Shown here piece by piece: positions 46,279-55,788 of a stretch of DNA of 64,000 nt; positions within the stretch are counted from its first letter, which is position 1; each line of letters starts with the position of its first letter. This DNA is from Clostridium fessum (GTDB taxonomy: Bacteria > Bacillota > Clostridia > Lachnospirales > Lachnospiraceae): the NCBI RefSeq assembly GCF_003024715.1, contig NZ_PYLO01000001.1:682001-746000 (forward strand). Reading direction: 5' to 3'. The notes beneath the pieces are model-generated. The model was not told where the DNA came from. It did no database searches and saw only the letters and a program-made list of their open reading frames with translations. A program made the translations under genes and the position numbers.

Positions 46279-46593
46279 TTACTGCTCTGCCTTCTCAGCC
46301 TCCGGTGCGGCCTCGGTTGCCTCAGCAGTCTCGTTGAAATCCTCATCCTCACCAAAGCTCTCATAGCCGCGAGCCTCGTTGATCTGCTTTGCCTCAGCCA
46401 GGATGTCCTCAGCGTTCTCCTGAATATTGGTAGCGGTGGTCATCACACAATCACGTGCACGAAGTCCGGCTGCTACGCAGTTTACGTAAAATTTCTTTGC
46501 ATCCTCGCTGCCAAGAATCTTAACACCTGCTGTTCCGAACAAAACGCCGCCTGCAAATAAACCTAATTTTTTTAATTTGAAAATGTCCATCAT
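46279..46593 (-). CDS. Small DUF6110-like protein
   Basis: A 104-residue protein. A hydrophobic, Gly-rich segment near the N-terminus (LGLFAGGVLFGTAGVKIL) could insert in the membrane. Then comes an amphipathic helical region (LRARDCVMTTATNIQENAEDILAEAKQINEA) and an acidic Glu/Ala tail. I recognise it as resembling the DUF6110 family, found beside metal ATPases in clostridia; no function is known. It lies between the Fur-like gene and the ATPase and may act with the pump. Confidence 0.75.
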   Translation of the reverse strand: MMDIFKLKKLGLFAGGVLFGTAGVKILGSEDAKKFYVNCVAAGLRARDCVMTTATNIQENAEDILAEAKQINEARGYESFGEDEDFNETAEATEAAPEAEKAEQ

Positions 46594-46770
46594 GATTACT
46601 CCTCCTCTGATATTATCTAAATTATATTCACATATGATTTTTGAAAACTATTTATTCCATTTCAAATGCGAATATAGCTGCGTTTAATGACTCATTTCTG
46701 AGGTACAAGTAGATGGTAACAGCTTACCCCCATGATAGTCAAACCTAACTTTCCTTATTGAGATTTTTTA

Positions 46771-47046
46771 TCAACTGGCATCCGAAGTTATACTTGACAG
46801 CTCATCCTCATTCCGCAGAGAATACTGGCGGCAACGGTTTAAAACGCCGATTTCTTCCAGCACTGCAATCATCCGGTACACCGTTGCCTTGCCGATCCCC
46901 GGGTCGCGCTTGGATGCCTCGTAGTAGATCTCCTTACAACTGCTCCATCTTCCCTCCAGGATCACATCCAACATGATCTTTCTTTGATCGGTCATCCGTT
47001 TCCCCCGTCTCTTCAGTTCGCTGATAATCTGCTCTCTCTGCTGCAT
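46771..47046 (-). CDS. Fur-like regulator consisting of the DNA-binding domain only
   Basis: A 91-residue protein matching the N-terminal winged helix of Fur/Zur/PerR: RGKRMTDQRKIMLDVILEG, then KEIYYEASKRDPGIGKATVYRMIAVLEEIGVLNR with the recognition helix. The dimerisation domain and its metal ligands (about 60 further residues in ordinary Fur) are absent. The protein ends with a short Ser/Asp tail, and I see no continuation of the missing domain downstream. It heads the metal-export unit and probably controls it. How it would sense metal is unclear. Confidence 0.85.
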   Translation of the reverse strand: MQQREQIISELKRRGKRMTDQRKIMLDVILEGRWSSCKEIYYEASKRDPGIGKATVYRMIAVLEEIGVLNRCRQYSLRNEDELSSITSDAS

Positions 47047-47477
47047 CGTATCATCTCTCTTTCCATATCTTCTAAATTATTTTTCCGCACATCTGCCGTT
47101 TCCGTCCACAACCCGGCTTTTTATTAGCGCAGACTAACTGTTCGTTTAAAATATATAGCATACTCTGCTTGCCACTCTTTTTGCAAGTACTAAATTCCGC
47201 TTTTGCCTCTGGCTCAGCCTCATTAAGTCCTTAGATACGACTCGCACTAAGTGCTCATATTATATTGTGTTTCATCAAAAACAAAACATAATTAGCATGA
47301 ACAAACTCGGGTTAGAATGCCGCAACTCAAGTTAGATGTCTCTAACCTTAATTTAAAGACTACCTCTTTTTTTCTCATCTGTCAATGAATTTTCGAAAAT
47401 ATATTTGATTTTCTTCTCTGATAATGGTAAGGTACTCACAGAATAATCAATTCAGACAGGAAAGGAAGGATTTTTCG
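47047..47477. other. 431-bp intergenic region with paired direct repeats
   Basis: Between the divergent Fur-like and flavin reductase genes. AACTCGGGTTAGAATG (47304-47319) and AACTCAAGTTAGATG (47324-47338) are similar and exactly 20 bp apart, followed by TCTCTAACCTTAA in the opposite sense. This looks like a regulator site for the flavin reductase. The rest is AT-rich with no feature I can name. Confidence 0.5.
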
Positions 47478-47984
47478 ATGAGCTTCAAAGAAATAAAGCC
47501 AGAAGAATTAAATTTTAACCCGTTTACCCGCATCGGTTCCGACTGGATGCTTTTAACCGCCGGCACCGAGGATAAATTCAACACCATGACTGCCAGCTGG
47601 GGTGGCGCAGGCGTATTCTGGGGCAAACCGGCTGTTACCTGCTATATCCGTCCCCAGCGCTACACCAAAGAATTTATAGACAAAGAAGAACTCTTCTCCG
47701 TCAGCTTCTTAAAAGACGGACACCGCGATGCTCTCAAACTCTGCGGCTCCGTATCTGGCCGTGACCACGACAAAATCAAGGAAGCCGGCCTGACCCCGGT
47801 CTTCATCGACGGCGTACCGGCATTTGAAGAAGCTGACACCATCCTCATCTGCCGCAAAATGTACCGCACATCCATGAATCCGGCAGATTTTATCGATAAG
47901 GACGCTGACAGCAAGTTCTATCCGGAAAAGGACTATCATGATATGTATATTGCGGAGATTGTGAAAGCGGTTGTGGCTGAATAA
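47478..47984 (+). CDS. Flavin reductase-like FMN-binding protein
   Basis: A 168-residue protein of the flavin reductase-like split-barrel family. The core is NTMTASWGGAGVFWGKPAVTCYIRPQRYTKEFI, with SVSFLKDGHRDALKLCGSVSGRDHDK following. These proteins bind FMN and reduce flavin or act as partners of oxygenases. The ATG at 47478 is preceded by AAAGGAAGGA; the frame is open 18 codons further. It is a single gene with a possible operator upstream. Confidence 0.88.
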   Translation: MSFKEIKPEELNFNPFTRIGSDWMLLTAGTEDKFNTMTASWGGAGVFWGKPAVTCYIRPQRYTKEFIDKEELFSVSFLKDGHRDALKLCGSVSGRDHDKIKEAGLTPVFIDGVPAFEEADTILICRKMYRTSMNPADFIDKDADSKFYPEKDYHDMYIAEIVKAVVAE

Positions 47985-48169
47985 GCAGAGCCGTTCCATT
48001 TAAAATTTAAATCCCACAGGGAATGCCGCTGTCTGGTCTCTAGCTGTGATTGTATGTTTTCCTGACAGGCAATCACAGCCGAAAACGCTGATTTGCAGCA
48101 TTTTCTGTGGGAATCCTTTGAATGATCCTTTTTGGTTTATTTGTTTATATTGTATCTTTATTTATTCCT

Positions 48170-49081
48170 TTATTTTGCCAATTCCAGCATCTGCGCCAGC
48201 GGACCAACCGCCCTCTGCCGCATCGCCTCATCCATCTCCACTTCCTCTTCCGGATTTTCCAGCGCCCGCAGTACGCTGTCCAGATGAATCTTCTTCATGT
48301 TCGGGCAAAACTGGCGGTGACCTACGGAGAAAAACTTCTTCTCCGGGTTCTTCTGCAGCAGTTCATAGAACACGCCCATCTCGGTGCAGATCAGGAAGAC
48401 TTTCTCATCCGAATTCGTCGCATAATCAATAATCTGGGAGGTACTTCCGACAAAATCTGCCAGCTCCAGCACATCGCCGGTACACTCCGGATGCGCCAGC
48501 ACAACTGCCTCCGGATGCAGCTCTTTTGCTTTCTTTACATCTTCCGCATGAATACTCTTATGTACATGGCAGAAACCGTCATTGAAAATAAAATGTTTCT
48601 CCGGCACTTTTTTTGCGATAAAACGTCCCAGATTCTCATCCGGAATAAAGAAAATATCCTTGTTCGGCAGTTTTTTCACGATTTTGAGTGCATTCGATGA
48701 GGTAACACAGACATCCGATTCTGCCTTGATCTCCGCCATCGAGTTCACATAACAGACAACGGCTACATCCGGATACTCTTTGCGTACTTCGCGGATCTTC
48801 TCCACCTCAACCATGTGAGCCATCGGACAGTCTGCGCTCCGGTCTGCCATGATAACCGTCTTCTCCGGGCTTAAAATCTTCGCACTCTCGCCCATAAATG
48901 ACACGCCACAGAAAATGATCGTCTTCTGCGGCACCGTCGTCGCCAGCTCCGCCAGATAATACGAATCGCCCACATAATCGGCAATCTCCTGCACTTCCCC
49001 ATCAACGTAATAATGTGCCAGAATCACGGCATCCTTCTCTTTTTTTAATGTCTCGATCCGCTGCTTTATCTCCTGATCCAT
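48170..49081 (-). CDS. nadA: Quinolinate synthase
   Basis: Condenses iminoaspartate with dihydroxyacetone phosphate to quinolinate for NAD synthesis. It is a 303-residue [4Fe-4S] enzyme of the compact type. Likely cluster ligands are Cys85 (SADCPMAHM), Cys171 (FCHVH) and Cys259 (QFCPNM), spaced as in Thermotoga NadA. GGAGAGG fits the ATG at 49081; the frame runs 50 codons further up. nadB and nadC, usual operon partners, are not nearby. Confidence 0.93.
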   Translation of the reverse strand: MDQEIKQRIETLKKEKDAVILAHYYVDGEVQEIADYVGDSYYLAELATTVPQKTIIFCGVSFMGESAKILSPEKTVIMADRSADCPMAHMVEVEKIREVRKEYPDVAVVCYVNSMAEIKAESDVCVTSSNALKIVKKLPNKDIFFIPDENLGRFIAKKVPEKHFIFNDGFCHVHKSIHAEDVKKAKELHPEAVVLAHPECTGDVLELADFVGSTSQIIDYATNSDEKVFLICTEMGVFYELLQKNPEKKFFSVGHRQFCPNMKKIHLDSVLRALENPEEEVEMDEAMRQRAVGPLAQMLELAK

Positions 49082-49258
49082 CTCTTTTCCCTCTCCTTTT
49101 TTCACCGCTCTGTTCACGCTTCCGAATCCCCATCGATTGACAGAAACCATACCATTTTTCCGACAGCTGCGGTTCATTTTCTTCTTTACAATGTATCCGA
49201 CATCTTTGCCACGCCATATTTCTCTGTCCATATAGCTTCCACACGGTAAACTTCTGTG

Positions 49259-49302
49259 ATTATACCTCTAAGAGAAAAGCTGTGTCAATGAAATTTTGAC
49301 AC
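49259..49302 (-). promoter_or_regulatory. Promoter and palindromic operator of nadA
   Basis: Minus strand TTGACA (49283-49288), 18 bp, TATAAT (49259-49264). The -35 is covered by the palindrome GTGTCA-N9-TGACAC (49282-49302), a likely repressor site; NiaR, the niacin-responsive repressor of Firmicutes, is one candidate. Confidence 0.65.
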
Positions 49303-49457
49303 TTTTTATTACATCTGTCTTGTCATATAGCAATTCATCTACATACAGACTGAACGTCTGCTTTTCCGGCGCTTCAACCAGAGCAGCCAATATGCATTTA
49401 TGCAATTTTTTTGTTTCACAAATGTATTTTACTGTGCAACAAAAAGTCAAACCAAAA

Positions 49458-49503
49458 ATCGGACGGTTTTTCGCTGTGTTTTTCACTGTTCAAACCGTCC
49501 GAT
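49458..49503 (-). terminator. Terminator of the lipoprotein gene
   Basis: A perfect 12-bp stem ATCGGACGGTTT / AAACCGTCCGAT is followed by TTTTTGG on the minus strand. The rest of the 49082-49548 gap holds only the nadA promoter. Confidence 0.8.
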
Positions 49504-49548
49504 CTACATGACATATTTATAATTTTATCGCTTTATGCACATCCGCCC

Positions 49549-50280
49549 TTATTGCTGAAACAGCACCAGTCTCGATACCTTTCCTTCCGCGTCCGCCCAG
49601 ATCGCGCATTTCTTTCCCGCTTCCAGATCGTCTGCGGTCACGATGTTCCGGGTTAAATACGGCAGAATACGTGTCTCAGCGCTGACAGTATAGGTCACGC
49701 CATCCTTTGCTTTCACACAGACGGTATCATCATTCTCGGCACTCTTTTTCACCGACTCGATCTCCGTGTAAACCGGCACGGCGCTCACATCGGTTACATG
49801 GACGAAGAAGAGCTGTCCGTTCGTGATTGGCGGCTCGCTCATCGCCATCGCATCCCCGATGTAGGCATATACAACGGTTCCCGTCTCCGCCTCGGTCATA
49901 TCGACCGGATTGCCTGTCTCTGCGTCAAAAATCGGCGTTTCCGGTGAAAATGTGATCACCATCTCGCCGGCACTGCTGATTCCCGACTGATTGTCGATCG
50001 TGACGGAATCGCTGGTAACCTCCGAAACCGGACCATACACACAAATAAATTCGGATGAAACCTTCTTTCCTGTACCGGATGCCGGACCGGACGGGGCGTT
50101 TTTCTCGATAACCGTATTACTCTCGCTGGTTTCCGCTGCAACGTTCTCCCCAGCTGCCTTCGTATCTTCGACAGCCGTCTTATTCTCCTCATCGCCCGCT
50201 TTTGCACTGGAAGCGCACCCAAGCGCACCTACCGACAGTGCTGCACAAATCCCCGTAATATATAACGATTTTTTTTTCAT
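49549..50280 (-). CDS. Predicted lipoprotein of unknown function
   Basis: A 243-residue protein. The signal peptide MKKKSLYITGICAALSVGAL ends in a lipobox-like LGC (Cys22), so it should be lipid-anchored by Lgt. A low-complexity, Glu/Ala/Thr-rich linker (about 25-70) precedes a beta-rich region with two similar parts (VSEVTSDSVTIDN... and CVKAKDGVTYTVSAETRILPY), as in proteins with repeated small beta domains. I do not recognise the family. GGAG precedes the ATG. It is a single-gene unit with its own terminator. Confidence 0.8.
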   Translation of the reverse strand: MKKKSLYITGICAALSVGALGCASSAKAGDEENKTAVEDTKAAGENVAAETSESNTVIEKNAPSGPASGTGKKVSSEFICVYGPVSEVTSDSVTIDNQSGISSAGEMVITFSPETPIFDAETGNPVDMTEAETGTVVYAYIGDAMAMSEPPITNGQLFFVHVTDVSAVPVYTEIESVKKSAENDDTVCVKAKDGVTYTVSAETRILPYLTRNIVTADDLEAGKKCAIWADAEGKVSRLVLFQQ

Positions 50281-50511
50281 AATTTGAATCTCCTTCCGAC
50301 TGTTCTTATGCCTGCTCCCTGTCTGTTCCCAGGGACTTCTCTGAAATTTTTCAAAACTTCCCAGGCACTTTTTAGTTTGTCCTAAAACCAGTGAAATATT
50401 TTTCTTTATACTCTGTATTCAGCTCTTCTATCTGGTTTTCTCTGTTCTAACAGTCTACCCTATTTCACCCAAAAGTAAAAGTGCTTTTTTCTTACGGATT
50501 TCTGATATTTT

Positions 50512-50644
50512 ATTACTGTTCACGCATACGTGCCCAGTAACGGAATTTGCCGTGGCTTCGCATTTAAATACGGCAAATTCCTGCTGCCACCACGTTTTCT
50601 TACGGCACTTTCGGTTCCAAAAGTGCCTACCCGTAAACAGTAAC
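50512..50644 (+). mobile_element. 133-bp MITE, subtype A copy 4
   Basis: Ends ATTACTGTTCACG / CGTAAACAGTAAC. Flanked by a perfect 8-bp duplication GATATTTT (50504-50511 and 50645-50652). Nearly identical to copies 1 and 3 inside. It lies downstream of the YolD-like gene. Confidence 0.92.
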
Positions 50645-50710
50645 GATATTTTCCTTTGCCGGTCAGGAGGTCCATACAAAGCTTCAGCAACTGTGCTGCC
50701 ATGTAACATT

Positions 50711-51259
50711 TCACTCCACTTCCTCTTCTATCAGCTCCACACGGCAGATCTGTGGAAAATTTACCGCGATCTCCCCGCCTATATTTTCAAGTCCAGGCTG
50801 ATTTCCACTCCTTATTTCCGCCAACCACAAAACCTGCTGGTAATAGTCGATTTTCTTCAATCGTCCTGCTGCCGTTCGGTAAGCGCCGCCATCCTTGTGC
50901 ACGTCCGGTTGGAACCAGGTCACAGAAAGCCGAACCGTCTCGCCACGCATCAGCTGCTCCTCCGCTTCCACAAGCGTCTGATTGATCATCTCACGCACGC
51001 TGTCATCCAGATCGATCTCCCGCTCGGTCAGACGCGCTTCCTCCTCTACCGCCTCCTCATAGCCATTCAGTGCAGCAAACGAGGCAAACTGCGCCGCCCG
51101 GTCCTCCACCGGCATCCGTGCATGGCGCAAGGGAAATGGGTAAGAATGACCGAGGATATCGCCGTAGCGGCGCTGGGCGTCACTTTCCTGCCCTTTTGGG
51201 GTTTGGCTTCGTCCACCTTTTAAGTTTTCAAATTCATTCACTCTATATTGATCTTCCAT
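50711..51259 (-). CDS. YolD-like protein linked to the Y-family polymerase
   Basis: A 182-residue protein. Residues about 30-80 carry the family pattern YGDILGHSYPFPLRHARMP followed by EDRAAQFASFAALNGYEEAVEEEARLT. YolD-like proteins commonly accompany UvrX-type polymerases in Firmicutes, and the function is not known. The ATG directly follows the polymerase stop codon (TAGATG), so the two are coupled. Confidence 0.85.
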   Translation of the reverse strand: MEDQYRVNEFENLKGGRSQTPKGQESDAQRRYGDILGHSYPFPLRHARMPVEDRAAQFASFAALNGYEEAVEEEARLTEREIDLDDSVREMINQTLVEAEEQLMRGETVRLSVTWFQPDVHKDGGAYRTAAGRLKKIDYYQQVLWLAEIRSGNQPGLENIGGEIAVNFPQICRVELIEEEVE

Positions 51260-52804
51260 CTACGCCTGATGTCCCCCGATCTGCCCGTTGCGCTCCTTGG
51301 CGGTCGCGCCTTCCTCAAAGTTCATCCCGCGCAGCACCGCGTTTTTTCCGTATTTTTTCTTGATTGTCAGAAGCGCTTCCTGCATCCGGCGCTCCCGCTC
51401 ACGTTTTTTCTGTTCTTCCTTCTCTTTTGCTTCCTTTTTTGCGTAATCGGTAAACAACTCAAGCTGTTCAAAAGTTTCCTTCTGTTCACGCTCTTTCGCC
51501 ATTTTCTCATTTACCACATGACATGCCGAGAGCGACATCCGGCGGATGAGAAGCGCCGGGTTGACAATCTTATCATACAGAGCCGCCATCGCCTCCAGAA
51601 GCTCGCTTGAGGACGAAGTCGCACGCGGCAGATTCCACGTTCCATGTGCATGCTTCGGCACACGCCGCCCGTAGCGATCGGTTGTTACCGGTCCCTTGTA
51701 TACTTTCCGTATCTCCGGGCGGGTCAGGTTTTCGATGTCATATCCGACCGTTAGAACGAGCTGATCGGTCACCAGCCGTTTTTCCACCAGCTCCAGCGAG
51801 ATCCCGTCAATCATCTCCTGAACCACGATCCGCGCCTTGTCCGCCGTGTACGGACAGTGAAGCACCTGTCCGCAGCCCAGGCTGCTACTCTGCGGCTTGT
51901 ACGCCCGTATCTGTGCGATCGTGCACGACTCATAGCCCCACGCATGGTCAATCAGAAGCTCGGCGTTGATGCCGAACATCTGGTACAACAGTTCCTCGCT
52001 GTAAAACTCGCCCGGTTTTCCCAGTGAACAACGCGCAATATCGCCCATTGTCCGAAGTCCCGCCTGCCAGAGTTTCTTCTGATAGCCCGGTCCAACCCGC
52101 CAGAAATCAGTCAGCGGCTCATGCGTCCACAAAAGCTCCCGATAACTCTGCTCATCCAGCTCGGCAATCCGCACGCCGTCCTTGTCCGCTTCCACGTGCT
52201 TCGCCACAATATCCATCGCCACCTTGCACAGATACAGATTCGTCCCGATCCCCGCCGTCGCCGTGATGCCCGTTTCCTCTAACACCGTGCGGATGATGCG
52301 CTTTGCCAGCTCGCGCGGCGAAACCTTGTAAATCCCCAGATATTCCGTAACATCCATGAATACCTCGTCGATCGAATACACATGGATGTCCTCCGGTGCC
52401 ACATACCGGAGATAAATCTGGTAGATCTGCGTGCTCCATTTCATATAGTATGCCATTCTCGGCGGCGCAACCAGATAGCTGACCGCCAGCGACGGATCCG
52501 CCTTTAATTCTTCATTTCTCCACGATTTATCCCGGAACTGACGTCCCGGCGCCAGTCTGCGGCGTTCCTCATTGACTTCCCTAATCCGCTGAATCACCTC
52601 AAATAACCTGGGACGCCCCGGCACACCATAGGATTTCAGTGACGGTGACACCGCCAGACAGATCGTTTTCTCCGTCCGCGACGGATTCGCCACGACCAGA
52701 TTCGTCGTCAACGGATCCAGACCGCGCTCTACGCACTCGACCGATGCATAGAACGATTTTAAATCAATGGCAATGTACGCGCGCCTGGAAACTGTTTTCT
52801 GCAT
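51260..52804 (-). CDS. Y-family (translesion) DNA polymerase, UvrX/DinB-like
   Basis: A 514-residue polymerase. The palm motifs are IAIDLKSFYASVECVERG (metal-binding Asp13) and VYSIDEVFMDVTEYL with the catalytic Asp-Glu. The long C-terminal part includes a Lys/Glu-rich segment (about 440-495) and is larger than plain DinB (about 350 residues). This matches the UvrX/YqjW group often carried with YolD. It copies past damaged bases. I saw no LexA box by eye, so SOS control is untested. Confidence 0.9.
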   Translation of the reverse strand: MQKTVSRRAYIAIDLKSFYASVECVERGLDPLTTNLVVANPSRTEKTICLAVSPSLKSYGVPGRPRLFEVIQRIREVNEERRRLAPGRQFRDKSWRNEELKADPSLAVSYLVAPPRMAYYMKWSTQIYQIYLRYVAPEDIHVYSIDEVFMDVTEYLGIYKVSPRELAKRIIRTVLEETGITATAGIGTNLYLCKVAMDIVAKHVEADKDGVRIAELDEQSYRELLWTHEPLTDFWRVGPGYQKKLWQAGLRTMGDIARCSLGKPGEFYSEELLYQMFGINAELLIDHAWGYESCTIAQIRAYKPQSSSLGCGQVLHCPYTADKARIVVQEMIDGISLELVEKRLVTDQLVLTVGYDIENLTRPEIRKVYKGPVTTDRYGRRVPKHAHGTWNLPRATSSSSELLEAMAALYDKIVNPALLIRRMSLSACHVVNEKMAKEREQKETFEQLELFTDYAKKEAKEKEEQKKRERERRMQEALLTIKKKYGKNAVLRGMNFEEGATAKERNGQIGGHQA

Positions 52805-52872
52805 GGCAGGATCCTCCCTTCTCTATGAATTTAAAATTTGAGCGCCACTGGTAAAAAATCATCTCAAAAAAT

Positions 52873-52900
52873 CAAGCACAGAAAGATTCCGAGCGTACAC
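52873..52900. repeat. Single arm of the argC-argJ palindrome
   Basis: CAAGCACAGAAAGATTCCGAG plus seven further bases match the reverse complement of 6962-6989 at 26 of 28 positions. No second arm is present, so it is a solo remnant upstream of the polymerase gene. Confidence 0.75.
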
Positions 52901-52996
52901 ATGAAAATCCAGTTAAAAACTCACTACATGCTTCTATTATAGCATAACCATCAGCTTCACGAAATACTCAAATCCAAACATGTGTTTTACAGCAGT

Positions 52997-53121
52997 AAAA
53001 AGAATGTGCCTTGGCGCATCCGGGCGTCTCGCGCGGTCGCTTGCGACATGTTTCTGCTTCGCGCGGGTGTGCATCCTCGCGGAGCGTTTTTTGTTTCATA
53101 GGACGTAATTTCCTATGAAAC
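52997..53121. repeat. 125-bp GC-rich repeat, copy 2 (next to the pckA terminator)
   Basis: The second copy of the element at 32470-32594. The GTTTCATAGGA / TCCTATGAAAC hairpin (11 bp) at its right end directly abuts the T-run of the pckA terminator. GTCGC/GCGAC is kept with a changed loop. Confidence 0.85.
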
Positions 53122-53184
53122 AAAAAACCTCCAGTCCATTCGAATGAGAATCACATTTCTCATCCAAATAAACTGGAGGTTTTC
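53122..53184 (-). terminator. Terminator of pckA
   Basis: AAAACCTCCAGT (53124-53135) pairs with ACTGGAGGTTTT (53172-53183), with an inner GAATGAGAA/TTCTCATCC-type stem. T-run on the minus strand. Confidence 0.85.
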
Positions 53185-53233
53185 TATCTCACCAGGTTTA
53201 CCTCTTGGATTTATTTACCATTTATTTCTGGCA

Positions 53234-54838
53234 TTATAACTGCGGACCAGCCTTTACCAGAGCCTTGCCAGCTTCGTTTCCTTCGTATTTAGCGAAGTTC
53301 TTGATGAAACGGCTTGCCAGATCTTTTGCTTTCTCTTCCCACTCAGCCTCGTTTGCATAGGTATCGCGGGTATCCAGGATAGCCGGATCTACGCCCGGAA
53401 GCTCGGTCGGTACTTCGAAGTTGAAGTACGGGATCTTCTTGGTCGGAGCCTTCTGGATGTCACCGTTTAAGATAGCGTCGATAATACCACGGGTATCTTT
53501 GATGGAGATACGTTTGCCGGTTCCGTTCCAGCCTGTATTTACGAGGTAAGCTTTTGCTCCGCTCTTCTCCATTCTCTTAACCAGCTCTTCTGCGTATTTG
53601 GTCGGATGCAGCTCCAGGAAAGCCTGTCCGAAGCAAGCGGAGAAGGTCGGGGTCGGCTCGGTAATGCCGCGCTCGGTACCAGCCAGTTTTGCTGTAAATC
53701 CGGATAAGAAGTAGTACTGTGTCTGCTCCGGTGTCAGGATAGATACCGGCGGAAGTACTCCGAATGCGTCTGCAGACAGGAAGATAACGTTCTTAGCTGC
53801 CGGTGCAGAGGATACCGGACGTACAATATTCTGAATATGATCGATCGGGTAGGATACACGGGTGTTCTCGGTTACGCTCTTATCAGCGAAATCGATCTTG
53901 CCGTTCTCATCCAGGGTAACGTTCTCAAGCAGCGCATCACGTCTGATAGCGTTGTAGATATCCGGCTCAGACTCTTTATCCAGGTTGATAACCTTCGCAT
54001 AGCAGCCGCCCTCGAAGTTGAATACACCGTTGTCATCCCAGCCGTGCTCGTCATCACCGATGAGAAGACGTTTCGGGTCGGTAGAAAGGGTAGTCTTGCC
54101 AGTTCCGGAAAGTCCGAAGAAGATAGCGGTGTTCTCGCCATTTAAGTCGGTGTTAGCGGAGCAGTGCATAGCAGCGATGCCCTTTAACGGAAGGTAGTAG
54201 TTCATCATGGAGAACATACCTTTCTTCATCTCTCCACCGTACCAGGTGTTGATGATAACCTGCTCGCGGCTTGTGATATTGAAGACAACAGCTGTCTCAG
54301 AGTTTAATCCAAGCTCTTTGTAGTTCTCAACTTTAGCCTTGGAAGCATTGTATACTACGAAGTCCGGTTCGAAATCAGCCAGTTCTTCGTCGGTCGGAAC
54401 GATGAACATATTCTTTACGAAATGAGCCTGCCAAGCAACCTCCACAATAAAACGGATCGCCATACGGGTGTCTTTATTTGCGCCGCAGAAAGCATCTACT
54501 ACAAACAGTCTCTTGTTGGAGAGCTCTTTTAAAGCGATATCCTTTACTGCGCTCCAGGTCTCTTTGGATGCTACATGGTTGTCGTTCTTATACTCGTCTG
54601 AAGTCCACCATACTGTGTCCTTAGAGTTCTCATCCATAACGATGAATTTGTCTTTCGGGGAACGTCCGGTATAAATACCTGTCATAACGTTTACTGCACC
54701 AAGCTCGCTGACCTGACCTTTTTCATAGCCCTCCAGCTCCGGTTTGGTTTCTTCTTCAAACAGCATCTCATAAGAAGGGTTGTAAACAATCTCCGTTGTT
54801 CCTGTGATTCCGTACTTGCTTAAATCGATCTTAGCCAT
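53234..54838 (-). CDS. pckA: Phosphoenolpyruvate carboxykinase (ATP)
   Basis: Interconverts oxaloacetate and PEP with ATP/ADP. In fermenting gut Firmicutes it often runs toward oxaloacetate. The 534-residue protein has the P-loop [13 protein letters not shown], the metal-binding [24 protein letters not shown], and [11 protein letters not shown] near residue 58. A single gene with a sigma-A promoter about 270 bp upstream and a strong terminator. Together with the malic enzyme gene it gives a C3/C4 interconversion capacity in this window. Confidence 0.97.
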   Translation of the reverse strand: MAKIDLSKYGITGTTEIVYNPSYEMLFEEETKPELEGYEKGQVSELGAVNVMTGIYTGRSPKDKFIVMDENSKDTVWWTSDEYKNDNHVASKETWSAVKDIALKELSNKRLFVVDAFCGANKDTRMAIRFIVEVAWQAHFVKNMFIVPTDEELADFEPDFVVYNASKAKVENYKELGLNSETAVVFNITSREQVIINTWYGGEMKKGMFSMMNYYLPLKGIAAMHCSANTDLNGENTAIFFGLSGTGKTTLSTDPKRLLIGDDEHGWDDNGVFNFEGGCYAKVINLDKESEPDIYNAIRRDALLENVTLDENGKIDFADKSVTENTRVSYPIDHIQNIVRPVSSAPAAKNVIFLSADAFGVLPPVSILTPEQTQYYFLSGFTAKLAGTERGITEPTPTFSACFGQAFLELHPTKYAEELVKRMEKSGAKAYLVNTGWNGTGKRISIKDTRGIIDAILNGDIQKAPTKKIPYFNFEVPTELPGVDPAILDTRDTYANEAEWEEKAKDLASRFIKNFAKYEGNEAGKALVKAGPQL

Positions 54839-55104
54839 CTTAATACCCCTTTCCTGTTATCCGGCGGCTCCCGTCTGTGTGAAATTGTCAGCTTCGCTGA
54901 CCAGAATCATGCGCCAAGTCTCACGGACGTTCGACTTAAATTTTGTCTGACATTTCTCACCGAACCGGGGATTTCAGTGTCCCCCACTGTACATGTGTAT
55001 AGTTTGCAACCGCTTTACCTTTTCACGGTTCTTATATTTTGTACAATGCGAAAACTCGCCTTTTCTTCTCTTTATCTATTTTTACCAAAAGAGATTACTT
55101 CATC

Positions 55105-55133
55105 ATTCTAATGCATTCATGGTAAAAAATCAA
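55105..55133 (-). promoter_or_regulatory. Sigma-A promoter of pckA
   Basis: Minus strand TTGATT (55128-55133), 17 bp, TAGAAT (55105-55110). The 5' leader would be about 260 nt. A weak catabolite-repression-like sequence near 55000 does not fit the consensus well. Confidence 0.6.
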
Positions 55134-55226
55134 GCGAAATCGCGAAATGATTGATATTTTTTTATCAATTTCATTATTTCAAATATATCTGTCACTCACA
55201 GCGTCTAAATCGTTTAAGTTTTAAAA

Positions 55227-55787
55227 TCACACGTACCACACCGCTTCATTCGTCGCTGAAATGGCATCCGTACCCGCCTCAAAGGCCGCCATCACATCTT
55301 TTTTGTCAGACAGCAGTCCCCCGGCGATCAGCGGAATATCGGTGTACTCGCGCATGATCTTAAGAATCTTCGGCATCACCCCCGGCATGATCTCGACTGC
55401 ATCCGGTCGGAACATTTCGATCTGTTTTTTCAACGTATCGAGTGCGATCGAATCCACAACAAAGGTTCTCTGGATCGCATAAAGTCCCATCTCCTTCGCG
55501 CGCTCCACCAGTGTATTTTTTGTGCTGATAATACCGTCCGCCCGCGTATTGTGGGCGATAAAATCGACCGCCACCCTCTTGGTGCTCAGTCCCTGGATCA
55601 TATCCACGTGGACGATCGCCACCTTCCCGGCGTCCTTGATGCGCGCTACAATCTGATCAATATCACAGATCGTGCCAAACAGCACAAATACTACCTTACA
55701 TTCAGATTTAAGACTTTTTTCCAGCCCTTCCCAGCTCTTAATCGCTGCGATTATCGGAGATTCCTCCAGTAATTCAAGCATTGTCAT
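55227..55787 (-). CDS. glpP: Glycerol-3-phosphate responsive antiterminator
   Basis: A 186-residue TIM-barrel RNA-binding regulator. In Bacillus GlpP binds glycerol-3-phosphate and the glp mRNA leader to prevent termination. The family pattern is VVFVLFGTICDI, AIVHVDMIQGLS, VDFIAHNTRADGIISTK and EIMPGVMPKILK. It follows the HAD gene by one base. The glp oxidation genes upstream are a natural target, but I found no clear terminator in their leader. Confidence 0.93.
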   Translation of the reverse strand: MTMLELLEESPIIAAIKSWEGLEKSLKSECKVVFVLFGTICDIDQIVARIKDAGKVAIVHVDMIQGLSTKRVAVDFIAHNTRADGIISTKNTLVERAKEMGLYAIQRTFVVDSIALDTLKKQIEMFRPDAVEIMPGVMPKILKIMREYTDIPLIAGGLLSDKKDVMAAFEAGTDAISATNEAVWYV

Positions 55788-55788
55788 T

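Noticed and set aside
54990-55020. CcpA catabolite-repression site upstream of pckA
   Set aside because: TGCAACCGCTTTAC differs from the consensus at three key positions on either strand.
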